The position numbers and the translations under genes are program-made. Shown piece after piece: positions 44,506 to 52,079 of a stretch of DNA of 64,000 nucleotides (the first letter of the stretch is position 1; every line of letters starts with the position of its first letter). Source of the DNA: Blautia parvula (lineage in GTDB: Bacteria; Bacillota; Clostridia; Lachnospirales; Lachnospiraceae); the NCBI RefSeq assembly GCF_020215665.1, contig NZ_CP084061.1:992001-1056000 (forward strand), written 5' to 3'. Under the pieces are notes generated by a model. That model saw nothing but the letters and a program-made list of their open reading frames with translations. It made no database searches and was not told where the DNA came from.

Positions 44506-45102
44506 TTAATATTCGGTCCGTATGGACGGGATGTCAAAAGCACCGCTTAATATCTGCTGATAGTCTCCTGTAATGTCCACGCTTGCCGGTGTCAGAATAA
44601 ATATGTAGCTGGACACTTTCTGCAGGCTTCCGCCTATGGAATAGCAGGAACCTGAAGTAAAATCAATGATCCTCTGTGCAACTTCCATATCCAGGCCTTC
44701 CAGGTTCAGGATAACGGTGCAGTTGGCGATCAGTGTATCTGCAATCTCTCTGGTATCTTCCATATTGGTGGGCTTGATCACGCAGACTTCCATCGCGCTG
44801 CCTGTTCTTTTTACCTGACGCATCGGGGTAACCTTGGAGGAGGAAGCGGAAGCTGAAGATGGGGACTTGACCGTCTTTTGCGGTTTGGCTGTCTTGGCAG
44901 CTTTGGGAGCAGGCTGTTTCTCCGCTCTTCTGCGCGGTTCGTAGTCATCTAAGTCGTCATCATCTTCCTCTAATTTTTTGAAGAAACGTCTCTTGGGTTT
45001 TTCGTCATCGAAGTCGTCATCGAACTCATCATCCAGAAATTCGTCATCGTCGTAATCGTCGTTCACTTTGATTGCATCTAAAAACTTATCTAAAACACCC
45101 AT
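44506..45102 (-). CDS. sepF: Cell division protein SepF
   Basis: A 198-residue SepF. An N-terminal membrane-binding helix (MGVLDKFLDAIKV) is followed by a very acidic linker (about residues 14-60, with runs of Asp) and a Lys/Ala/Pro/Ser-rich stretch. The FtsZ-binding SepF domain covers about 100-190 (IVxNLE-like TVILNLEGLDMEVAQRIIDF, GSCYSIGGSLQKVS). It tethers FtsZ to the membrane. It follows ylmE by 16 bases. The acidic linker is longer than in Bacillus (about 150 residues total there). Confidence 0.95.
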   Translation of the reverse strand: MGVLDKFLDAIKVNDDYDDDEFLDDEFDDDFDDEKPKRRFFKKLEEDDDDLDDYEPRRRAEKQPAPKAAKTAKPQKTVKSPSSASASSSKVTPMRQVKRTGSAMEVCVIKPTNMEDTREIADTLIANCTVILNLEGLDMEVAQRIIDFTSGSCYSIGGSLQKVSSYIFILTPASVDITGDYQQILSGAFDIPSIRTEY

Positions 45103-45118
45103 GATAAAATCTCCAATC

Positions 45119-45814
45119 TTATTTGCTATAATCTCTTTCTCCGAAGATGCCGGTTCCTACACGGACCATGGTGGCACCCTCTTCAATGGCAACCTCATAA
45201 TCACCAGTCATGCCCATGCTGAGCACGGCCATAGTAACATTATTAAATTTTTTCTCTTCAATGTCAACACTTAATTTTCTTAAATTTCTAAAAACTTCCC
45301 TGTTTTCTTCAGCATTTTCAACAAATGGTGCGATGGTCATCAGGCCCTTCACCGAAATATTCGGAAGTTTTGAAATGGCCTCTGCCAGTGCTGCCGTCTC
45401 TTCCGGGCGTACACCGAATTTGCTGTCCTCACCGGCCACATTGACCTCAATGAGAATATTGGCTGTGACATTTTTCTTTCCGGCTTCCTGGCTGATTGCC
45501 TCTGCCAGGCGCAGGGAATCCACGGAGTGGATCAGAAAGGCTTTGTCCACAATGTATTTTACTTTATTTCTCTGCAGATGCCCGATCATGTGCCAGCGGA
45601 TATGGGAGGGAAGTGCCTCCTCCTTGGCGGTCAGCTCCTGTACCTTATTCTCGCCGAAATCCACTACGCCCAGAGGGAGAAGCTCCTCTATCATGGACAT
45701 GGGTTTTGTCTTGCTCACTGCGATCAGGGTAACCTCATCCCGGCTCCTTCCGGCACGCCGGCAGGCTTCTTTTACTTTTTCTTCCACTGCAAGATAATTT
45801 TCACATACACTCAT
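45119..45814 (-). CDS. ylmE: YggS/PLPBP-type pyridoxal-phosphate homeostasis protein
   Basis: A 231-residue single-domain alanine-racemase-fold protein. The PLP lysine is in LIAVSKTKPMSMI near residue 36. GENKVQEL, WHMIGHLQRNKVKYI and LSMGMTGDYEVAIEEGATMVRVG are typical. The family has no known enzyme activity and maintains PLP and amino-acid balance. It lies directly upstream of sepF, as ylmE does in other Firmicutes. Confidence 0.94.
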   Translation of the reverse strand: MSVCENYLAVEEKVKEACRRAGRSRDEVTLIAVSKTKPMSMIEELLPLGVVDFGENKVQELTAKEEALPSHIRWHMIGHLQRNKVKYIVDKAFLIHSVDSLRLAEAISQEAGKKNVTANILIEVNVAGEDSKFGVRPEETAALAEAISKLPNISVKGLMTIAPFVENAEENREVFRNLRKLSVDIEEKKFNNVTMAVLSMGMTGDYEVAIEEGATMVRVGTGIFGERDYSK

Positions 45815-45827
45815 GTTTCATCTCTCC

Positions 45828-47342
45828 TTACTTTCCTGTCAGTATATCTTCTTCTTTTACGCTCTCTCCGTCCTCCACAATTCTGTCAAAGGCTTCCAGA
45901 CCGTAAGAAGTGTTGGTTTTTACAATACAGTATTCTTCATTCTGGTCAATGATATCAATCTGCCGGAACACCGCGTATCCTTTGTTCATGCTGTAGACGC
46001 CCTCCAGATAATCAATCTCACCGACCACAAAGGTTTCCTCTGTTTCCGGCTTACGGAGTACGTCCCCGTCCTTAAAGGTCTGCTTGTCCACATAACAATA
46101 ACCGTCCTTGGAGCCGGTGTCATCGGTGTTTTCGGATACCTCTGTATCCTGACTCTCTTCCGCTGTATTTTTATAAATCGTGGCTGATACAAACTCTGTT
46201 GTCTTTTCGCCGCCCTTGGTGACTGTCTCCCGGAGAAATCCGGCGGAATCCTCGTTGCCGCCTTTCGTCAGAAAAGAAGAGGGAATCATATAGAATTCTT
46301 TGGTGACAATAGAGCTCATGGGTATTTTTAAACCGCTCTGGGTGTTGATGACCAGTTCTATCTTCAGAAACCGGTCAGCAGCATAGCGCACCATGCCGTT
46401 TTTCAGGGCGATCTTCGCCACTTTTTGGCTTCCCACATTCATTATGGAGAGCTGTCCTGTCTGTGTCTCGCCGTCCTTTAAAAACTTCACTTTGATGCTG
46501 CTGCGGTCTGCAAGCTTGGCAGCCAGTTTATCGGAGAGAGGGACCATAAGGGTCCAGTTATCATCCCGGATCAGTTTATAGACCGGGTCTCCGGCCTTGA
46601 TCTCTTCGTCTGTGAGAAGGTCATTTTTCTCGTAGGCTTTCTGGCTGAAATCTTCCTCCGTCAGATCCTCCACGGTCTTTCCCTCATACCCGTCTGTGGA
46701 ATACACCACAAGACCGGCATTCGGCGCTGTATGTACCACCTGGTTTCCAAAAGTCTTGGACCCCTGGATGACAGTTACGCCGCTCTCCTCTTCGTCATCC
46801 TCCACAGCGTCAGCCGGCGCTTTCTGGGAAGATAATGCCTGTTGGAAGATAAGACCCTGCATCTCATATTTGAAGCTGTAGGTATCGTAGAAATCCGTAC
46901 CGCTGAAGTTGTTGGAAAAATCCGCGATCCCAGCGCGTACTTCCTCCAACTGGTCTTTGGACAGTGTGATGTCAGCCTTGACATTTTTGGTATCACTCAG
47001 AGCATAGACATTGCCGTTCTTGCGTACTTTCATTCCCTCCCTGGCATAGTAGCGCACATATCCGGGGCTTTCCGCAGTGACGATCTCCTCATCTCTGACA
47101 GCTAAGGCTGTGCTGACCGGGTTCCTGGACAAGGGTCCGGCTGTCACCTGATAGGAAGTGACATGGGTGGAGGTGATATAGAGCAGAACCGTTATCAGCA
47201 TATAAATGAACAGTGCCCCGAAAAGCAGTGTGGCGATATTAAAAGTAAAAATCTTTTTTATGATTTTCAGCAGGTTTTTTATGAATGTCAATATTTTTTC
47301 TCTCAATTGGAATGAAAATCTCCTTTCATTATCGTTTTCCAT
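45828..47342 (-). CDS. HlyD-like membrane protein upstream of the sepF genes
   Basis: A protein of about 504 residues. One membrane helix (about 35-57) is followed by an extracytosolic lipoyl-like segment SPGYVRYYAREGMKVRKNG, beta-barrel-like regions and a C-terminal DRIVEDGESVKEEDIL. This resembles HlyD adaptors but has little coiled coil and no permease or ATPase gene nearby. It lies 13 bases before ylmE. The start is uncertain: the ATG at 47342 has no ribosome site, and AAAGGAG lies inside the frame 12-13 bases before an in-frame TTG at 47306. A role in the envelope or in division is inferred from position only. Confidence 0.7.
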   Translation of the reverse strand: MENDNERRFSFQLREKILTFIKNLLKIIKKIFTFNIATLLFGALFIYMLITVLLYITSTHVTSYQVTAGPLSRNPVSTALAVRDEEIVTAESPGYVRYYAREGMKVRKNGNVYALSDTKNVKADITLSKDQLEEVRAGIADFSNNFSGTDFYDTYSFKYEMQGLIFQQALSSQKAPADAVEDDEEESGVTVIQGSKTFGNQVVHTAPNAGLVVYSTDGYEGKTVEDLTEEDFSQKAYEKNDLLTDEEIKAGDPVYKLIRDDNWTLMVPLSDKLAAKLADRSSIKVKFLKDGETQTGQLSIMNVGSQKVAKIALKNGMVRYAADRFLKIELVINTQSGLKIPMSSIVTKEFYMIPSSFLTKGGNEDSAGFLRETVTKGGEKTTEFVSATIYKNTAEESQDTEVSENTDDTGSKDGYCYVDKQTFKDGDVLRKPETEETFVVGEIDYLEGVYSMNKGYAVFRQIDIIDQNEEYCIVKTNTSYGLEAFDRIVEDGESVKEEDILTGK

Positions 47343-47437
47343 TTTAACATTTTCAGCATTTAAGTACAATAGCCAATTTTATTGTATAAAAATTATAAAT
47401 AATGCAGAAAATAGAAAAAGATAAAGGAGGAATTATC

Positions 47438-47650
47438 ATGAAATCAAATGGATTAGATTATACCGCATTGGTTATTACCGTTATCGGTGCCCTCAACTGG
47501 GGATTAATCGGACTGTTCCGTTTTAATCTGGTTACATTCCTGTTCGGAGACATGACATGGCTTTCCAGAATTGTATATGTCATCGTAGGAATCTGCGGAC
47601 TCTATCTGCTGAGCCTCTTCGGAAGGATCACATCTCTGGGTGACCGCTGA
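47438..47650 (+). CDS. DUF378 family small membrane protein
   Basis: A 70-residue protein with two membrane helices (about 10-30 and 42-62), NWGLIGLF between them and a final SLGDR. This is the DUF378 pattern. AAAGGAGG precedes the ATG. The function is unknown. It is a single-gene unit divergent from the HlyD-like gene and closed by a strong terminator. Confidence 0.88.
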   Translation: MKSNGLDYTALVITVIGALNWGLIGLFRFNLVTFLFGDMTWLSRIVYVIVGICGLYLLSLFGRITSLGDR

Positions 47651-47664
47651 GCACGCACAAAAAG

Positions 47665-47709
47665 AAGCCGCCGCACGCCTGGTTTTTTCAGGGTGTGCAG
47701 CGGCTTTTT
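47665..47709. terminator. Bidirectional GC-rich terminator
   Basis: AAGCCGCCGCACGCCTG pairs with CAGGGTGTGCAGCGGCTT around a T-rich loop, with one mismatch and one bulge. U-runs follow on both strands (CTTTTTG and CTTTTTG). It serves the DUF378 gene and the convergent P-loop protein gene. Confidence 0.82.
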
Positions 47710-47729
47710 GCTCTTTTGTTTTGTTTATT

Positions 47730-48155
47730 TTATAAGGATGTAACGATCATATGCTTTACATCTTCAGGAAGATCCTTTTCGTCTTTTGAAAGGCTGATAA
47801 TAAAGGAAATCTTATAAGTCTCTGAAATCTTTTCAAGGCTGGCCATAACTTTTGAAATATTCTCCGGACAGGATTCCAGTCTGGAAATCTTCAGGAAACC
47901 ATCCAGGTACATCTGCTCCAGATCATGATCCTGGGAAACAATACCGCGGATAAAACCAACGAATTCATCACTGTTCTCAATACCGTATTCCATCACATCA
48001 ATCAGACGGATTTTATTATTCAGCTCATACATGTGCTTTGTACTCTTATCTAAGTAAACAACTGAGCCGTTCGCGTTCTTGACCTCAGCATTAGCCTTGT
48101 CTAGAAGAATTTTTGTCTTTCCTTTACCTTTTTCACCTACAATTAACTGAACCAT
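47730..48155 (-). CDS. Small P-loop protein of unknown function
   Basis: A 141-residue cytosolic protein. It starts MVQLIVGEKGKGKTKILLD, with a Walker A GEKGKGKTK at residues 7-15. A possible Walker B region lies near FIISLSKDEKDLP at the end. Proteins like this are often labelled as PilT or twitching-motility-like, but it is far too short for PilT and no pilus genes are near. It may be a nucleotide-binding switch. It has a good AGGAGG-type site and is a single-gene unit. Confidence 0.65.
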   Translation of the reverse strand: MVQLIVGEKGKGKTKILLDKANAEVKNANGSVVYLDKSTKHMYELNNKIRLIDVMEYGIENSDEFVGFIRGIVSQDHDLEQMYLDGFLKISRLESCPENISKVMASLEKISETYKISFIISLSKDEKDLPEDVKHMIVTSL

Positions 48156-48296
48156 CGCATTTTCCTCCTTAGCCGCACGTAATATGTATATTTACTAAAA
48201 ACGTGGTTATCTTGGAATTAATTATAGTGCATTTCGTTCAAAAATACAATGGTAAAATAAAAAATTTCTGCTATTTTTTGAAATTTCATTTTTTCT

Positions 48297-49346
48297 TCAG
48301 GAACGGTTCACTTTCTCCAGAAGCTGGTTCATTCGCTCATACAAAACAGGTTTGTTTTCTGCATCCAGAACGATGGACACATATGGTTCCCCATAGTTAT
48401 TCTGTACCATTAAAGCCAGGCAGGCGCCTGCTTTTCCCGTGGTACCGGTCTTGCCGCCCAGGATGGTAACGCCCTTTGGTGCGCTGGACTCGCCTGTCAG
48501 ATACTGGTCTGTGGCATCCAGCCACTTCTGCATGGCAGTTCCGTCCGCTGCTTTGTAATTAATGGTATAATTGCTTAACTGGGTGATATCTGTGAACTCC
48601 TGATGTTTCATGGCTTCATTTAACATCAGATAAATGTCGTAGACCGTGGTGTAATGGTCATCATCGTGAAGACCGTGTGGGTTCACAAAATGTGTTCCCG
48701 TCATACCGAGACGCTGGGCCTCCTCATTCATCATATCCACAAAGCTTTCCACACTGCCGCCTACGGTTCTGGCAATAGCCATGGCCGCGTCATTGGCGGA
48801 ATAGACAAGAAGCGCATGGAAGAGCTGGTCCATGGATATCTGGTCTCCCTCCAAAAGCCCGCAGACCTGGGAATCTGCCTCAAGCTGGACGTCCTGTGCC
48901 TGAATGGTCACAACCTCATCCATGTTGGCCTTATCAAGAGCTACCAGTGCTGTCATGATCTTGGTGATACTGGCCGGATAGGATTTCTCATACAGAGATT
49001 TTGAAAAAAGCAGTTTTTTATCTTTGATGTCAAAGAGCGCTGCCCTCTCCTCCCCCTGAGTCTCGATCCCTTCCAGAGGTGTGTCACCTGCGCCCACGCA
49101 CAAATCCGCTGCCACGCCTTCCGCCACCAGGGAATCCTCGCCTATGGTCTGACCGAATACTTCGGTGGTCAGCTTAAAAGCCATGGGTGCATCCACCGCC
49201 TGTTTTCCCTTCAGCATGAAAATCCCCAGGACACCTGCAAGAAGCAGGATGACGAAAAACATACTGAGAAACAGGGTGCGTCTGATCTTACGTTTTCTCT
49301 GTGCTTTTTTGGAAAGCCTTTTTTTCGGTTTATTTGTACATTTCAC
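48297..49346 (-). CDS. D-alanyl-D-alanine carboxypeptidase (DacF/PBP5 type)
   Basis: A 349-residue S11 family penicillin-binding protein. A cytosolic basic tail and one helix (about 24-44) anchor it. Active-site motifs: S126-ITK-129, S183-AN-185 and K299-TG-301. It removes the terminal D-Ala from peptidoglycan stem peptides outside the membrane. No C-terminal PBP5 beta domain is evident, so it is a short form. The start is a GTG that overlaps the end of mgsA by 17 bases, with GAGGAG 12 bases upstream. Confidence 0.92.
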   Translation of the reverse strand: MKCTNKPKKRLSKKAQRKRKIRRTLFLSMFFVILLLAGVLGIFMLKGKQAVDAPMAFKLTTEVFGQTIGEDSLVAEGVAADLCVGAGDTPLEGIETQGEERAALFDIKDKKLLFSKSLYEKSYPASITKIMTALVALDKANMDEVVTIQAQDVQLEADSQVCGLLEGDQISMDQLFHALLVYSANDAAMAIARTVGGSVESFVDMMNEEAQRLGMTGTHFVNPHGLHDDDHYTTVYDIYLMLNEAMKHQEFTDITQLSNYTINYKAADGTAMQKWLDATDQYLTGESSAPKGVTILGGKTGTTGKAGACLALMVQNNYGEPYVSIVLDAENKPVLYERMNQLLEKVNRS

Positions 49347-49725
49347 GCCAGTCTAACTCTCCTCTGTCAAGTGATTTGATCATCATTTCTGCTGTTGCAA
49401 GATTGGTTGCCAGCGGGATATTATGTGTATCACACAGATGAAAAATCCGTTTTACATCCGGATCATGCTTCTGCAGTGCCAGCGGCTCACGCAGATAAAT
49501 GATAAGGTCCATCTGGTTCTGCTCGATCAAAGCGCCCATCTGCTGTTCACCACCCAGGTGTCCGGCCAGGAATTTGTGTACTGTTAGATTGGAAGCCTCC
49601 TCAATGAGCCTGCCTGTTGTGCCGGTGGCGTACAGGTCATTTTTTGACAGGACGCTCCTGTAGGCAATGCAGAAGTTCTGCATTAATTTTTTCTTAGAGT
49701 TGTGTGCGATTAATCCGATGTTCAC
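49330..49725 (-). CDS. mgsA: Methylglyoxal synthase
   Basis: A 131-residue MgsA, which turns dihydroxyacetone phosphate into methylglyoxal. NIGLIAHNSKKKLM, the phosphate loop ATGTTGRLIEEA, FLAGHLGGEQQMGALI and HDPDVKRIFHLCDTHNIPLATN are all family marks. The GTG start at 49725 overlaps the rodA stop by four bases (GTGA) and has GGGAGG 10 bases upstream; the longer frame reading into rodA is an overlap artefact. A metabolic valve gene inside a cell-elongation cluster is a recurrent clostridial arrangement. Confidence 0.94.
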   Translation of the reverse strand: MNIGLIAHNSKKKLMQNFCIAYRSVLSKNDLYATGTTGRLIEEASNLTVHKFLAGHLGGEQQMGALIEQNQMDLIIYLREPLALQKHDPDVKRIFHLCDTHNIPLATNLATAEMMIKSLDRGELDWREMYK

Positions 49726-50852
49726 GATTTTTCTACCTCCCTGTAGGTTCTGTTTTTCTGAAGACTGACATTTAACACCAGTCCCATACCGATATAAAGG
49801 CTTACCATGGAAGAAAGCCCATAGCTGACAAAGGGAAGCGGCGTACCTGTGTTGGGGCCAAGTCCCGTTGCCACGCAGATGTTGATAAAGCTCTGTACTG
49901 CTATTATGGAAGCCATACCGTAGCATATAAGGCTGCCGGATAGATCCTTGGCCCTCCTGCCCGTCCTCATACATTCAAAGATGATCAAAAACATAAGCAG
50001 CAGCAGCGCCGTACAGCCCAGAAATCCCAGTTCCTCACCCGCAACGGAAAAGATAAAGTCTGTCTGGCTCTCCGATACAAAGTTTCCCTTGTTGGCAGTT
50101 GCCACCTCATTGTTGTTTAATCCTTTTCCTGTCAGTTTTCCGGAACCGATGGCCATGATGGAATTCTGCTGCTGGAGGACATCGTCGGAATACTCCTCCT
50201 CCTCCGGATACAAAAATGTCATGATTCGGTCTCTCTGGTAATCTTTTATGAGCTTCTGGTCCGGCTGTATGACGATGAACAGAAATACAACCACCAGAGG
50301 TATGGCGATCAGCAGCGCCCCGCCTATAATTTTATAACTCAGTCCTGCGAGATACAGCAGTATACAGAAAAGTATAGCAATTGTGATGGTATTTTTCAAG
50401 TCCGGCTGGTTATAAATCAGAAGCAGAGGTATGGCGATCAGCACCACTGTCTTCAATATTGTCTTAAATGTATTCAAATCTTCCTCGTGTTCCATTAAGT
50501 AGCGTGCGAGAAACAGAATGATGATGATCTTCGACAGCTCTGTGGGCTGGAACTGGAAACTTCCGATACTCAGCCATCTGGCGGCACCTTTTGATTCCGT
50601 ACCGAACAGCCGTACCAGAAGAAGCATGAGGATATTGCCCACATACATGATCCAGTAAAAGTTCAGGATCCAGCTGAAATCCATCAGGGATATGATCACC
50701 ATGACGATAAACCCCAGCATCATACCGAAGAACTGCTTTTTCTGCAGATCCGGTTCCGCACTTCCTACCAGCAGCACTCCCATAAAGGTGAGCACAACCA
50801 GAAACAGCACCAGTCTGAAATTATAGTCGCGTAGTTTATATTGTTTAATCAT
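49722..50852 (-). CDS. rodA: Rod-shape SEDS glycosyltransferase RodA
   Basis: A 376-residue SEDS protein with ten helices. AARWLSIGSFQFQPTELSKI and the C-terminal GPNTGTPLPFVSYGLSSMVSLYIGMGLVL are the SEDS signature. It polymerises lipid II during elongation together with PBP2, encoded three genes upstream. It follows minE by 43 bases. Confidence 0.94.
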   Translation of the reverse strand: MIKQYKLRDYNFRLVLFLVVLTFMGVLLVGSAEPDLQKKQFFGMMLGFIVMVIISLMDFSWILNFYWIMYVGNILMLLLVRLFGTESKGAARWLSIGSFQFQPTELSKIIIILFLARYLMEHEEDLNTFKTILKTVVLIAIPLLLIYNQPDLKNTITIAILFCILLYLAGLSYKIIGGALLIAIPLVVVFLFIVIQPDQKLIKDYQRDRIMTFLYPEEEEYSDDVLQQQNSIMAIGSGKLTGKGLNNNEVATANKGNFVSESQTDFIFSVAGEELGFLGCTALLLLMFLIIFECMRTGRRAKDLSGSLICYGMASIIAVQSFINICVATGLGPNTGTPLPFVSYGLSSMVSLYIGMGLVLNVSLQKNRTYREVEKS

Positions 50853-50895
50853 GAAAACACCTAGTTTTATCCTTAAAGTCCTTTTTTACCTGTTC

Positions 50896-51150
50896 CTAAA
50901 AACCGGGATAGGATTCCTGTATATCTGCTTTCAGAGGAATCTTTGCCAAAACGGTGGTGGTATCCTTCAGATAACGGATTTCCACTTTCTGTTCCTGTAC
51001 GGTGAAATATCTGCTCACTGCACGGATCATATCGTTTTGAAGCATGGTCATCATTTGTGGAGAACAATCCAGCCTCTCGGATACGAGGAGAAGCTTCAGC
51101 CGGTCTTTTGCTACATGACCGGAACGTTTATTCCGAAAATGAATCAACAC
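50896..51150 (-). CDS. minE: Cell division topological factor MinE
   Basis: An 84-residue MinE. The N-terminal anti-MinCD helix region (DRLKLLLVSERLDCSPQMM) and the C-terminal topological domain (VEIRYLKDTTTVLAKIPL) are present. It stimulates MinD ATPase and drives pole-to-pole movement. It lies 20 bases after minD. Confidence 0.95.
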   Translation of the reverse strand: MLIHFRNKRSGHVAKDRLKLLLVSERLDCSPQMMTMLQNDMIRAVSRYFTVQEQKVEIRYLKDTTTVLAKIPLKADIQESYPGF

Positions 51151-51170
51151 GCAGGCCCTCCCTTACCTTA

Positions 51171-51959
51171 TTATTTTTTAAAGATACCGGACAGCCTTTT
51201 GAATACACCCTGCTTTGCCTGGAAATTCAGGAAAGGTACATCCTCTCCCGCTATCCTGCGGCAGATGTTCAAAAATGCCTGTCCTGACATGGAATCCTGC
51301 CCGCAGAGAGGTTCCCCCTGATTCGTGGCAATGACCACAGCCTCGTCATCCGGGATCGCGCCCAGAAGCTCCACTGCCAGAATCTCCGTGACATCTTCCA
51401 CGGACATCATCTCCCCGCGTCTTATCATATCCATGCGCAGACGGTTGATGATAAGCTGTACTCTTGGCATTTCATTTGCCTGGAGAAGCCCGATGATACG
51501 GTCAGCATCACGGATGGCGGAGACTTCCGGTGTGGTTACCACAATGGCCCGGTTCGCCCCTGCAATGGCGTTTTTGAAGCCCTGTTCAATACCTGCAGGG
51601 CAGTCCAGCAGAATATAGTCAAATTCTTCTGACAGATCATCTGTCAGCTTAATCATCTGTTCAGGCGTGATAGCTGTCTTGTCTCTGGTCTGGGCCGAGG
51701 GCAGAAGGCAGAGATTGTCACACTGTTTGTCCCGGATGAGCGCCTGCTTCATACGGCAGCTCCCCTCAATGACATCGATCAGGTTATAGACAATCCTGTT
51801 CTCAAGCCCCAGAACCACATCCAGGTTCCGAAGCCCGATGTCTGTGTCCACCACGACAACCTTTTTGTTGAGCTTTGCAAGTCCAAGGCCCAGATTTGCC
51901 GTAACGGTGGTTTTTCCGACCCCGCCTTTTCCGGAAGTCACTACAATAATTTCACTCAT
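51171..51959 (-). CDS. minD: Septum site-determining ATPase MinD
   Basis: A 262-residue MinD. The deviant Walker A is TSGKGGVGKTT; DTDIGLRNLDVVLGLENR and DYILLDCPAGIEQGF are typical. The C-terminal amphipathic membrane anchor is GVFKRLSGIFKK. It recruits MinC in other bacteria, yet no minC gene lies in the 120 bases upstream or anywhere in this window. Confidence 0.96.
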   Translation of the reverse strand: MSEIIVVTSGKGGVGKTTVTANLGLGLAKLNKKVVVVDTDIGLRNLDVVLGLENRIVYNLIDVIEGSCRMKQALIRDKQCDNLCLLPSAQTRDKTAITPEQMIKLTDDLSEEFDYILLDCPAGIEQGFKNAIAGANRAIVVTTPEVSAIRDADRIIGLLQANEMPRVQLIINRLRMDMIRRGEMMSVEDVTEILAVELLGAIPDDEAVVIATNQGEPLCGQDSMSGQAFLNICRRIAGEDVPFLNFQAKQGVFKRLSGIFKK

Positions 51960-52079
51960 ATCCTATCCTCCTAAATCCTTTTTGAAACCGCGCAACAGTT
52001 CAGACAAGCTGAACCGCTGCGAAACTGCGGTATTAACCGCCTTTACTTTTCATGCGTATTTTCAAGACTCAAAAAAGGT

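Noticed and set aside
47730-48155. PilT or twitching-motility ATPase
   Set aside because: The Walker A is real, but the protein is only 141 residues and lacks the Asp and His boxes of PilT. No pilus genes are nearby.
49726-49974. Long form of methylglyoxal synthase starting at 49974
   Set aside because: The extra 83 codons lie inside the rodA coding region in another frame and carry no family similarity. The GTG at 49725 has a good ribosome site.
51960-52079. Possible short or broken minC between mrdA and minD
   Set aside because: The gap is 120 bases with no frame that resembles a MinC domain.
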